Assembly (NCBI RefSeq): GCF_963664075.1
Contig: NZ_OY760916.1
Coordinates: 1,986,001 to 2,050,000, forward strand
Direction: 5' to 3'
DNA length: 64,000 nucleotides
Source of the DNA: an uncultured Desulfobulbus sp.
GTDB lineage: Bacteria; Desulfobacterota; Desulfobulbia; Desulfobulbales; Desulfobulbaceae
Shown one piece after another: positions 28,757 through 37,103 of this stretch (position 1 is its first letter; each line of letters begins with the position of its first letter). The position numbers and the translations under genes were made by a program. Under the pieces are notes generated by a model. That model was not told the origin of the DNA and did no database searches. It worked only from the letters and a program-made list of their open reading frames with translations.

Positions 28757-29515
28757 ATGATTCTCTTTACCTCATCCAAAGGCCAGGATTACAGCCCATT
28801 GACTGTGGTTTGCCCCCGCTCTGAACCAATTTTTCAAGAAAAGGCATTCCAACTCAATAAGTTGCTCGCTTCCCTTCCCCCAGGGCAACTCAAAAAACTC
28901 ATGGGAATCAGCGATGCTCTCTGCCAGGAAACCGTACAAAAAATTGCAGCCTTTGCAACGGCTTCGCGCAAGCCTGCACTTTTCACCTACAGTGGTGAGG
29001 CTTTTAAACGTCTTGCCCCTACCACCTTAGATCAGACTGCACGCGATTTTGGGCAACGCTATTTCTGTATACTCTCAGGCATGTACGGACTCCTGCGCCC
29101 TTATGACCTGATGGCGCCCTATCGACTTGAGATGGGCTACAAGCTGGCAAACAAAGCTGGAGCATCGCTCTACCCATTCTGGAAGGGTACGGTAACCCAG
29201 TATCTCAATACCATGTTGACCAATAACGCATCCGAGGCCTTAATCAACCTTGCCTCAGTTGAATACAGCAAGGTCATTGATAAAAAGGCCCTTGTTTGCC
29301 CCTTCATTGATATTCAATTCAAGGAAGAAGCCGGGGATTCACTCAAATCCGTGGCCATCTATGCCAAACGTGCCCGCGGCATGATGGCGCGCTACCTGCT
29401 TTCCAACAAAACAACATCCCCCGCCGCCATCGTCGACTTTCAGGAAGAAGGATACCGCCACCGCCCCGAGCTCTCACACACAAATCTTTTGGTGTTTACC
29501 CGACCTAAGCCCTGA
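28757..29515 (+). CDS. yaaA: Peroxide stress protein YaaA (DUF328)
   Basis: 252 aa, matching YaaA from the first residues: MILFTSSKGQDY (family MxxLLSPAKTLDY-like), then FTYSGEAFKRL, FCILSGMYGLLRPYDLMAPYR and EMGYKLANK. In E. coli YaaA lowers free iron damage during peroxide stress. The C-terminal region KRARGMMARYLL and FQEEGYRH are also family-typical. Start ATG 28757 has a poor ribosome-binding site. It follows the cyclase gene after 43 bases. Confidence 0.92.
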   Translation: MILFTSSKGQDYSPLTVVCPRSEPIFQEKAFQLNKLLASLPPGQLKKLMGISDALCQETVQKIAAFATASRKPALFTYSGEAFKRLAPTTLDQTARDFGQRYFCILSGMYGLLRPYDLMAPYRLEMGYKLANKAGASLYPFWKGTVTQYLNTMLTNNASEALINLASVEYSKVIDKKALVCPFIDIQFKEEAGDSLKSVAIYAKRARGMMARYLLSNKTTSPAAIVDFQEEGYRHRPELSHTNLLVFTRPKP

Positions 29516-29520
29516 TGGCC

Positions 29521-29943
29521 TTATCCACCTGCCCCCTCACGAGAATATCTTCTATTCAAAAGAGTAATTTGATCGTTTAGGGTCCAGAGGTCATAAATGT
29601 AGCCCAGTCCCAAAAAGCCAAAGGTCAGGAGATACAAAATCCCGGTTCCGACCTTGCCAAGGTAAAAACGATGGACACCAAAAAGTCCCAAAAATACCAA
29701 CAATAGCCAGGCGACATTATAATCGATGGGGCCTGGCTCGTAGCGCAAATCTGCCTCCCGATCCATCATGGGAATTAAAAACAGATCAACGATCCAGCCA
29801 ATGAAAAAGATCCCCAGGGTCAAAAAATAGATGGTTCCGGAAAGTGATTTTCCGTAGTAAAATCGATGCGCTCCGAAAAATCCAAAAATCCAGGCCAGAT
29901 AGCCGATAACAATAGAGTGCGTCGGGCGATGGTCATATTCCAT
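29521..29943 (-). CDS. Tandem TM2-domain membrane protein
   Basis: 140 aa with two TM2 domains in a row. Each has two hydrophobic helices joined by the GxHRFY turn: FFGAHRFYYGKSLSG near residue 20 and LFGVHRFYLGKVGTG near residue 90. The central linker is acidic (MMDREADLRYEPGP). TM2 proteins are of unknown function in bacteria. The start ATG 29943 lies inside the 3' end of nagZ (11-base overlap), so it is coupled to it. Confidence 0.9.
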   Translation of the reverse strand: MEYDHRPTHSIVIGYLAWIFGFFGAHRFYYGKSLSGTIYFLTLGIFFIGWIVDLFLIPMMDREADLRYEPGPIDYNVAWLLLVFLGLFGVHRFYLGKVGTGILYLLTFGFLGLGYIYDLWTLNDQITLLNRRYSREGAGG

Positions 29944-30976
29944 TTTCGTTACTCATCCAGATTGATTTCATCGTTGTTATACGCGCAAGTGATGCTTCTA
30001 TACGGCTATAATCAATCCGGCCGCTTTCAAGCAATCTCCCAATAGCCTGAATTCCCCGGGCAAGAGCGTCCTCCTCTGGGCTAAGATTATTGCCAATGAC
30101 CAACATATCCACCCCGGCCAAAAAAGACAACTGCACCGCCTCCTCCAATCCCCATCCCTGCGTTATGGCGCGCATCTGCAGGTCATCACTGAATACAACC
30201 CCCTGAAAGCCAAGTTTTTGACGAAGCATTCCTTCAAGAATCGGTTGAGAGAGCGTAGCCGGTAAACGTGAAGGATCAAGTGACTCATTGACCAAGTGAG
30301 CTGTCATAATTCCGTCAGCATAACCTTCGTCGATAAGTCGACGGTAAGGAGCTAACTCTGATTCGTGCCAACATGAGGAGACATCAACAAACCCCAGATG
30401 CGAATCCGCGCCAGCTGAGCCATGCCCTGGAAAGTGTTTCAAACAGCAATGCACGCCATGATGATGGTGACCATCAATAACTGCACGTGCATGGGCAACA
30501 ACCTGAGTGGCATCTTTCCCGTAACTTCGCTTATAGCGACTAATGATAGGGTTATCCGGGTTGAGATCAAGGTCAACTACAGGTGCAAAATTCAGATTTA
30601 CTCCCATGGCAGAAAGTTGGGCTGCACAGTTGAGCGCCGCGATTTTGGTTGCTTCAATCCCCAGGCCGGAGAGATCAGTTGCAGAGAGAGAGGCCTGAAA
30701 TCCATCACGCTCTTTCAGTCGACTCACCATCCCCCCTTCCTGATCGATGGCAATAAAGAGTGGGGTGATACTTTGCCGTTGCAGCTCCGAAGTTAAGGCA
30801 ACGAGCTGAGAAGGAGATTCAATATTTTGTACACTCCTGTCCACGTTGCGATCAAAAAGGAGGACTCCACCGGGGGGATTTTCCCGGAGTGCGCTTGTCA
30901 GCCAATTGTCACTGATCAGGGAGATACCTCGAAAACCCACTAGAAAAAGCTGGGCTATAGCTTGGACCAACCGCAT
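29933..30976 (-). CDS. nagZ: Beta-N-acetylhexosaminidase (GH3), NagZ-like
   Basis: 347 aa glycoside hydrolase family 3 enzyme that removes GlcNAc from muropeptides in cell-wall recycling. The conserved FIAIDQEGGMVSRL, the FAPVVDLDLNPDNPII loop, the catalytic His-loop KHFPGHGSAGADSH and the nucleophile Asp region VVFSDDLQMRAI are all visible. The N-terminus may be membrane-associated (AIAQLFLVGFRG), but no clear signal peptide is seen. AAGG precedes ATG 30976. Confidence 0.94.
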   Translation of the reverse strand: MRLVQAIAQLFLVGFRGISLISDNWLTSALRENPPGGVLLFDRNVDRSVQNIESPSQLVALTSELQRQSITPLFIAIDQEGGMVSRLKERDGFQASLSATDLSGLGIEATKIAALNCAAQLSAMGVNLNFAPVVDLDLNPDNPIISRYKRSYGKDATQVVAHARAVIDGHHHHGVHCCLKHFPGHGSAGADSHLGFVDVSSCWHESELAPYRRLIDEGYADGIMTAHLVNESLDPSRLPATLSQPILEGMLRQKLGFQGVVFSDDLQMRAITQGWGLEEAVQLSFLAGVDMLVIGNNLSPEEDALARGIQAIGRLLESGRIDYSRIEASLARITTMKSIWMSNENGI

Positions 30977-31165
30977 AAAATACCTTCGAAATTGAATTTT
31001 TAATCTGAGATGTCGAAAAAATGACTACTTGATCATGTTATTGCTTGCATGGTCGGCTTAAATCCGGTATCAAAAATTTAACTCCTTCTTTTCACGAAGA
31101 AAAAAAATTTTAACTTTACCAGGCATGAATTTCGCTATAGTAAATCGTGAAATCCTTCTCGCCCA

Positions 31166-32242
31166 ATGCTTTCAGCCAAATTGGACGGCAATAAACGAGA
31201 CATCAACTCCGGGACTTCTGTGATGCGTAAAAATGCCCTGAATCAGAATGCTCTACCAGAGCAGAAAAATAGCCAAATTCCAGATAATCTGGAAAACCTG
31301 CTCACCGAACTGAGCCATTATCGGCATCAATCAGAAAAGCTTCGAAAAATAAATACACTATACAAGCGAATGGCAGGTATTCTTGACCTGCCTTCCATGA
31401 TCGAGGCCTATTCTATCTGGTTAATGGAATTCATTGACCACGAACTGATCGGTTACAATAACCCCTGCAAAGAACGGATGCACATGTTCTGTTCGTATCA
31501 TGGCCCCCAAAGACGTCAAGCTATACAATTGGCCCAGGAACTCCTTGATACCTACCCTGTTACAGGGAAATGTCCTGAGAAGATTGATGGCTTCCATATC
31601 CACCGCTGGATAATTGACTCTTCAGATTGCTGTGGCACTTTGGTTGTGCTCCGCAAAGGGAAACCATTAAACTGTGATGATCTCGATTTCATTGAGGAGT
31701 CACTGTTAATTCTCGCTGACCCTCTGAAGCGGGCTCTTGAATATGAAGAGATCTTTGCCCAAGCACGTAAAGATATGCTCACTGGATTGCCTAATCGCTA
31801 TGTCTTTGAAGAACGTATAGGTTCTATTATCGAGCAGGCCAAACGCCATGGACATCCGCTTACCCTGGCTGCTTTGGACCTTGATCACTTTAAGGCAGTC
31901 AATGACACCATGGGACACCTTGTTGGTGACCAGGTACTAAAGAAGGTTGCTGAAGTACTAAAAAATCAAATTCGCCTGACCGATCTTTTGGTTCGCATGG
32001 GTGGAGACGAGTTTTTTTTGGTTCTCCCCGATACATCCCTGCAGGATGCACGTTACCTAGCTGAACGCCTCTGCCAGGCAGTTGAAGAGTTGAACATTGA
32101 AACAAGTGCCGGAAAACTGGCAGTGAGCATCGGTCTTTCAGAGTGGGTCAGTAAGATGGATCTTAATGCTTGGCTTGAACGTGCCGATGATATTTTGTAC
32201 CAGGCAAAGGCCAATGGCCGAGCACAGGTAGCTGTCAATTAA
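31166..32242 (+). CDS. Diguanylate cyclase with N-terminal GAF-like sensor
   Basis: 358 aa. Residues ~50-190 form a GAF-like sensory region with several Cys and His (NNPCKERMHMFCSYHG, SSDCCGTL), possibly a redox or metal sensor. Residues ~200-355 are a GGDEF domain with an intact active loop MGGDEFF, the metal site ALDLDHFKAVNDTMGH and the I-site RLTD. ATG 31166 is used; another ATG at 31223 is possible. It is the second cyclase in 4 kb. A long palindromic terminator follows. Confidence 0.9.
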   Translation: MLSAKLDGNKRDINSGTSVMRKNALNQNALPEQKNSQIPDNLENLLTELSHYRHQSEKLRKINTLYKRMAGILDLPSMIEAYSIWLMEFIDHELIGYNNPCKERMHMFCSYHGPQRRQAIQLAQELLDTYPVTGKCPEKIDGFHIHRWIIDSSDCCGTLVVLRKGKPLNCDDLDFIEESLLILADPLKRALEYEEIFAQARKDMLTGLPNRYVFEERIGSIIEQAKRHGHPLTLAALDLDHFKAVNDTMGHLVGDQVLKKVAEVLKNQIRLTDLLVRMGGDEFFLVLPDTSLQDARYLAERLCQAVEELNIETSAGKLAVSIGLSEWVSKMDLNAWLERADDILYQAKANGRAQVAVN

Positions 32243-32271
32243 GCTCCAGTCCCCTCCGGACTCTTCTTATA

Positions 32272-32346
32272 TCCTGTTCCAAGCACCATAAAAAAAACGC
32301 CGTTTCATTCAGAAACGGCGTTTTTTTTATGGTGCTTGGAACAGGA
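32272..32346. terminator. Long perfect palindrome, bidirectional terminator
   Basis: Arms 32272-32306 and 32312-32346 are perfect reverse complements over 35 bases with a 5-base loop. The core (AACGCCGTTTC...GAAACGGCGTT) with A- and T-runs is a standard bidirectional terminator between the convergent cyclase and the 131-aa gene. The outer ~14 bases per arm (CCTGTTCCAAGCAC) extend well past what termination needs. Confidence 0.85.
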
Positions 32347-32394
32347 ATCACATTTTATCCGGAATCCGGTTTAAACCTGTTGTTCCTATGTTCT

Positions 32395-32790
32395 TCAAAT
32401 GCCTACCACTTGAATCTGCAAGGGAATGCAGTGCATGGATTTTTCTTTCTGAAGGGTTCGACCAAGCTGCCAGTCAGCACAAGCAGCGTTCTCACCTAAC
32501 AACTTCACAGCTTCGTCACACAACCCTTTAACATTGATAATGGGGTGTCGTTTAAAAACCTCAGGCAACCCGTGGGTGAGGTTGCAGGCGAGGCAACGTC
32601 CCGGGCGTTCATGCAGATTGATAAAGAATCCCAGAGTCTTGCTCGATGCGTCAAAACCTTCGTAGCTCAGCGTTATGTCATAGGCCCCCTCATCGGCATC
32701 ACCGAAAAGGGCATCAAAAAACTCATTGGTTCGTTCAGCAGGAAAAAGGCTGGCAAGAACTTCCGGGGTATAAATCTCTGTTGGTTCCAT
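32395..32790 (-). CDS. Conserved hypothetical protein, 131 aa, with Cys residues
   Basis: A small soluble protein: TEIYTPEVLASLFPAERTNEFFDALFGD at the N-terminus (given here in part), then FFINLHERPGRCLACNLTHGLP with CxxC, and NAACADWQLG. It resembles short uncharacterised proteins found in Desulfovibrio and relatives, but I cannot name a domain. CLAC plus a nearby His could bind metal. No signal peptide. The start ATG 32790 has no strong ribosome-binding site. Confidence 0.72.
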   Translation of the reverse strand: MEPTEIYTPEVLASLFPAERTNEFFDALFGDADEGAYDITLSYEGFDASSKTLGFFINLHERPGRCLACNLTHGLPEVFKRHPIINVKGLCDEAVKLLGENAACADWQLGRTLQKEKSMHCIPLQIQVVGI

Positions 32791-32950
32791 CGTTTACTCC
32801 AGGTATACGTCAAAAAATTGGCGATCTTTCCCCCTAAGAGCAATAGGCTGAACCTTTCCGGGGAAAATTTTCTATAGTTTCAATACCTTCTTCATCATCT
32901 TCAAACAAGATCAACGGCATGCGGCCAAACTTAATCATTGGACCTGCCCT

Positions 32951-35218
32951 GTGTCAACACCATTGCAGCCCCTCGTCCACTATGGTAGAAAACCGATCAT
33001 GCAACGCCATCTATTTAACGACATTGAATCTGTCCCTCCCCTCGAGTCCGATACAGCGGAGACTGCCGTCACGCCAGAGGTTCTCAATCCCGCGCAATAT
33101 ACTGCAGCCACCCATGGCGAAGGCCCTATCCTGGTCATTGCCGGCGCAGGCTCAGGAAAGACTCGTACCCTGGTCTACCGTATGGCCTACCTCATCGAAC
33201 AGGGGGTCACGCCGGAATCTATCCTTCTCTTGACCTTCACCCGACGGGCTGCCCAGGAGATGCTCCACCGTGCCGGAGAATTGACAGCCGGCTCCTGTCG
33301 CAGGGTCATGGGCGGAACCTTCCACGCCACAGCTAATATTTTACTGCGGCGCTTTGGCCACCACATTGATATTGGTTCCAACTTTACCATTATTGATCGC
33401 GGAGATGCCGAGGGAATTATCAATCTGCTCAAATCTTCACTGGGCATGGCCGGAGCCGGAAAACGGTTTCCATCCAAGCGCGTGGTGATGAACCTGATCA
33501 GCGGTGCAATCAACAAGGCCAACAGTATAGAAAACCTGGTGTATCAGGAACAGATTCACCTCACAGAATTCATCAATGATTTTTACACAATAGCTCAACA
33601 CTACCGCCAGTTTAAACTCGATCACGGCCTGATGGATTACGATGATCTGCTGGTTTTCCTCAAAAAGCTGCTGGTTGAATCAGAAGAGGCCCGCACCCAA
33701 CTCTCAAACAGGTTTCGTTATATACTGGTCGATGAGTACCAGGACACCAATCAGCTCCAGGCCGACATCGTCCGTCTGCTTGCCCATACCCACAACAACG
33801 TCATGGTGGTTGGTGATGATGCCCAGTCTATCTACAGCTTTCGTGGAGCTGATTTTTACAATATCATGCGCTTTCCTGAGCAGTTCCCGGGCGCAAAAGT
33901 GGTCAAACTTGAAGAAAACTATCGTTCCACGGAACCCATCCTGCAGCTGACCAATGCGGTGATAGCCAGCGCCGAACAAAAATTCACCAAGACCCTGTTT
34001 ACCAGAATCACAGGGGGCGTGCGTCCACAGCTCATCGTTGCCACCAACGAATCAGCTGAAGCCCGCTTTATTACCAGTGAGATAAAAAAGCTTCAGGAAT
34101 CGGGTACCGATCTAAGTGAGATAGCGGTACTCTTTCGCTCGGGATTTCATTCCTACAAACTGGAAATCGAGCTTTCTGGCCACAGTTTTGACTTCGACAA
34201 ACGCGGGGGCTTGAAACTCACCGAATCAGCGCATATTAAAGACCTGCTTGCCTTTTTTCGCATTGTTATTAACCCCTGGGATAATCTGAGCTGGAACCGA
34301 ATCTTACTCCAGCTGGAAAAGGTGGGCCCCAAAACTGCCAATAAAATTCTCGACTCCATCCGTGAAGTAGATGATCCGGTCATGGCCCTTGCCAACTATC
34401 GTCCCGCTGCAGCCTGGAAGGCACAGTTTGCTCGCTTAAACGATATGCTGGCCAGACTCATTCAGCCTGGTCAGTCTCCCTCGGACCAGTTTGACCTCGC
34501 CATGGGGTATTACGAACCCATTTTTGAAAAAATTTATTATGACGACTACCCCAAACGCCGTCGGGACCTGGATCAGTTCAAGGTTTTGATGTCTGGCTAC
34601 GGTGATCTTCAATCATTTGTTGATGATACCGCCCTTGATCCGCCAGATGTCAGCAACACCGCTGAACAGGTGGAGGATACCTCACAAAAACTTATCCTCT
34701 CCACCATTCATTCGGCTAAAGGGCTGGAGTGGGACACGGTCTTTGTTATTGGTTTGGCTGAGGGACGCTTTCCCCATCAGAACGCTGTTCCCGGAGAGCA
34801 GTACGAAGAAGAGCGGCGTCTGCTCTATGTGGCCTGCACTCGAGCAAGGAAACAGCTCTATCTGACCTACCCGCGTGAGATGACCACTCCGGATCGCAAA
34901 ACCATACGCGCCAACCTCTCCCCCTTTCTCAGGGAAGTAAACGCGGGATTGTATAATACCCTTGAGCCCGGTCGCTCCACACCGGGACCGATTCCGCCTC
35001 GACCAGGACGAGATGAAGGACTGGGGGGCCCAAAATCAGGTCTCAAAAAGTCTGCCCGAGTGGCCTATAAAGAAGGCATGCAAGTCAACCACGCATTTTT
35101 TGGTTGTGGCCGTATCACCTCCATTCCAGGACCACGGCGTGTTGAGGTTCATTTTGATCGGCATGGACCTAAAATTTTGCATCTGGATTACGCAAAACTT
35201 GAAGTGCTCTCCGAGTAA
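32951..35218 (+). CDS. UvrD/PcrA-type ATP-dependent DNA helicase
   Basis: 755 aa superfamily 1A 3'-5' helicase. Motif I is IAGAGSGKTRTLVYR, motif II DEYQDTNQLQ, motif III VVGDDAQSIYSFRGA, motif IV ENYRSTEPIL, motif V STIHSAKGLEWDTVFV and motif VI RRLLYVACTRARKQLY. The C-terminal ~50 residues (GMQVNHAFFGCGRI...VEVHFDRHG) resemble the Tudor-like domain through which PcrA/UvrD contacts RNA polymerase. Roles in nucleotide excision or replication-fork repair are likely. The start is GTG 32951 or ATG 32999; neither has a strong ribosome-binding site. Confidence 0.93.
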   Translation: MSTPLQPLVHYGRKPIMQRHLFNDIESVPPLESDTAETAVTPEVLNPAQYTAATHGEGPILVIAGAGSGKTRTLVYRMAYLIEQGVTPESILLLTFTRRAAQEMLHRAGELTAGSCRRVMGGTFHATANILLRRFGHHIDIGSNFTIIDRGDAEGIINLLKSSLGMAGAGKRFPSKRVVMNLISGAINKANSIENLVYQEQIHLTEFINDFYTIAQHYRQFKLDHGLMDYDDLLVFLKKLLVESEEARTQLSNRFRYILVDEYQDTNQLQADIVRLLAHTHNNVMVVGDDAQSIYSFRGADFYNIMRFPEQFPGAKVVKLEENYRSTEPILQLTNAVIASAEQKFTKTLFTRITGGVRPQLIVATNESAEARFITSEIKKLQESGTDLSEIAVLFRSGFHSYKLEIELSGHSFDFDKRGGLKLTESAHIKDLLAFFRIVINPWDNLSWNRILLQLEKVGPKTANKILDSIREVDDPVMALANYRPAAAWKAQFARLNDMLARLIQPGQSPSDQFDLAMGYYEPIFEKIYYDDYPKRRRDLDQFKVLMSGYGDLQSFVDDTALDPPDVSNTAEQVEDTSQKLILSTIHSAKGLEWDTVFVIGLAEGRFPHQNAVPGEQYEEERRLLYVACTRARKQLYLTYPREMTTPDRKTIRANLSPFLREVNAGLYNTLEPGRSTPGPIPPRPGRDEGLGGPKSGLKKSARVAYKEGMQVNHAFFGCGRITSIPGPRRVEVHFDRHGPKILHLDYAKLEVLSE

Positions 35219-35277
35219 CTCCTACCACACAGATATTGCACAGACTTTGTGTGCAATGCCTGGAAATCACGATACGT

Positions 35278-36570
35278 ATGAATTATCAACAGGCTTGTGA
35301 CTGGCTCAATGAGCATCAGTTTTTTGCAATCAAACTGGGGCTTGAGACCACAAGCAAAATATTGGCTGAACTGGGAAATCCCCAAGATACATTCCCCATT
35401 GTTCATCTGGCAGGGACCAATGGCAAAGGTTCGGTCGGGGCAACACTTCTTTCTTCTCTCTCTCAGGGCGGCTACCGGGTAGGGTTCTACTCCTCTCCAC
35501 ATCTGGTTTCAGTGCGGGAACGATTCCGCCTGGGAGATGAGCTCATCTCGCAGGAGGAGTTCACCGAGATCATCACCGCGCTGGACCTTTTTCTCAAAGA
35601 TCGGCCCCACCCCACCTATTTTGAGCTGACCACCATTATCGGACTGCTCTGGTTTGCTCAAAAAAAGGCTGATCTCGTTATTCTCGAAACCGGCATGGGG
35701 GGGCGGCTCGACGCCACCAATGTGGTGACACCGGTAATCTCCATTATCACCGACATCAGCATCGACCACGAGCAGTACCTGGGTGAAACCATAGAAAAAA
35801 TCGCCTATGAAAAGGCTGGAATTATCAAACAAGGAATACCGGTCATCTTTTCAGGGCGGGATAGCGCGGCCTTGCCAGTAATCACCAGGCAAAGTGAACA
35901 GATGGGCAGCAGCTTATGTCTTTTAGGACAGGATTTCACAGGTCGAGCAACCAATGAAGGAATTGAGTACTGCTCCCTCAGCGGTCAAGCCCAGAGGTAT
36001 TCACTGGCTCTTTCCGGTGCCCATCAGGTCATCAATACCAGCCTTGCTCTGGCAGGTTTGGATCTGCTGAACGAACGTTTCCCACTTAGCCTAGAGCAAC
36101 GCAGCCAGGGGCTTGCCTGCGTGCAATGGCCTGGACGCATGGAACTTGTCCCCACAACATTCAAAGATAAAAAAGTACAGGTGCTTTTTGACGGTGCCCA
36201 TAATGAGGCCGGAGTACAGCAACTTGCTGACTCCCTTGCCCAAGGCTATCCGCGCAGACGCCTGATCCTCATTTGGGGAAATATGGCCGACAAGATGATG
36301 GCACCTGCCTTTAAACGAATGTTAGCCTTAGCAGATCAGGTCATTGTAACTCGTGCTGAAAGTGAGCGTTCAGCTTCACCGCAATCGCTCTTTGTCAGCT
36401 TAGCTCCCGAGGCGCAGGCGAAGACCCGTTGTCTCGAGCCAGCAGCCGATGCCCTGGAGCAGGCCATGGAAGCGGCCGGAGGAGAGGATCTCATCTGTGT
36501 TGCCGGCTCGCTCTACCTGGTTGGAATTCTTCGTCATATTCTTCTACATGGAGAGAGGAACAATGGATAA
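35278..36570 (+). CDS. folC: Bifunctional folylpolyglutamate/dihydrofolate synthase
   Basis: 430 aa Mur-ligase-like enzyme that adds glutamate to dihydropteroate and folates. The P-loop VHLAGTNGKGSVGATLLSS lies near residue 45. SSPHLVSVRERF, ETGMGGRLDATNVV and DISIDHEQYLG are typical, and FDGAHNEAGVQQL marks the C-terminal domain. The start at ATG 35278 gives the canonical N-terminus. Its end overlaps the HNH gene by 8 bases. Confidence 0.95.
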   Translation: MNYQQACDWLNEHQFFAIKLGLETTSKILAELGNPQDTFPIVHLAGTNGKGSVGATLLSSLSQGGYRVGFYSSPHLVSVRERFRLGDELISQEEFTEIITALDLFLKDRPHPTYFELTTIIGLLWFAQKKADLVILETGMGGRLDATNVVTPVISIITDISIDHEQYLGETIEKIAYEKAGIIKQGIPVIFSGRDSAALPVITRQSEQMGSSLCLLGQDFTGRATNEGIEYCSLSGQAQRYSLALSGAHQVINTSLALAGLDLLNERFPLSLEQRSQGLACVQWPGRMELVPTTFKDKKVQVLFDGAHNEAGVQQLADSLAQGYPRRRLILIWGNMADKMMAPAFKRMLALADQVIVTRAESERSASPQSLFVSLAPEAQAKTRCLEPAADALEQAMEAAGGEDLICVAGSLYLVGILRHILLHGERNNG

Positions 36571-36871
36571 TTTTTTTGGACTCGATCCACTGGATGAAGG
36601 TATCCTCAAAAGGGAACGAAAAAAAGCCCGCGAGCTTCGTAAAAGTCGATGGTGGCAGCAGAAGACTTCAAGCGGAACCTGCTGGTACTGCGGAGAAAAA
36701 GTTGGATTTCACAACCTGACCATGGACCATGTTATCCCGCTTGGCCGGGGAGGACGTTCCACCAAAGATAACCTTGTTCCCTGTTGTAAAGAATGCAATA
36801 CCAAGAAAAAAAATGCCCTGCCTATTGAATGGGACGAATACATGGACGAGTTGAAAAAGAGAAAGGAATAA
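36563..36871 (+). CDS. HNH endonuclease family protein
   Basis: 102 aa. The C-terminal half is an HNH nuclease fold: CWYCGEK, then TMDHVIPLGRGG, then NLVPCCKECNTKK. The first His is in MDHV, the Asn in DNLV, and two CxxC pairs bind structural zinc. The N-terminal half is basic (RERKKARELRKSRWWQQK). HNH proteins of this size nick DNA; the target here is unknown. GAGAGGA precedes ATG 36563, which lies inside the folC 3' end. Confidence 0.9.
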   Translation: MDNFFGLDPLDEGILKRERKKARELRKSRWWQQKTSSGTCWYCGEKVGFHNLTMDHVIPLGRGGRSTKDNLVPCCKECNTKKKNALPIEWDEYMDELKKRKE

Positions 36872-36965
36872 TTCAGTATTCCCTTTAAATCGCTACAGTT
36901 CTTTCCTGCCATGCCCAAACCCGCTTAAACGATACAGGAGCGCACCCAACCTCGCCAAAACAAAG

Positions 36966-37051
36966 TGTCACCTCCCCTCCTCATTCAAAGGGTGACAAAT
37001 CCGTTCTTTTCCCGTATGCTCCCGCGACCCCGGTGAGCGGCGGGAGTATGC
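36966..37051 (+). promoter_or_regulatory. Structured leader upstream of uraA
   Basis: Two hairpins precede the permease gene. Hairpin 1 pairs TGTCACC (36966-36972) with GGTGACA (36991-36997). Hairpin 2 pairs 37014-37025 with 37040-37051 over 12 bases including two G-T wobbles, with a 14-base loop (GACCCCGGTGAGCG). No long T-run follows, so it does not look like a simple terminator. A ligand-sensing or protein-binding leader controlling the permease is possible; I cannot assign a riboswitch class. Confidence 0.45.
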
Positions 37052-37103
37052 TTCTTGCTGGGTGAATGTATCTTTTCACTCTCTCAGTCCAAAGGAGCTC
37101 CTC

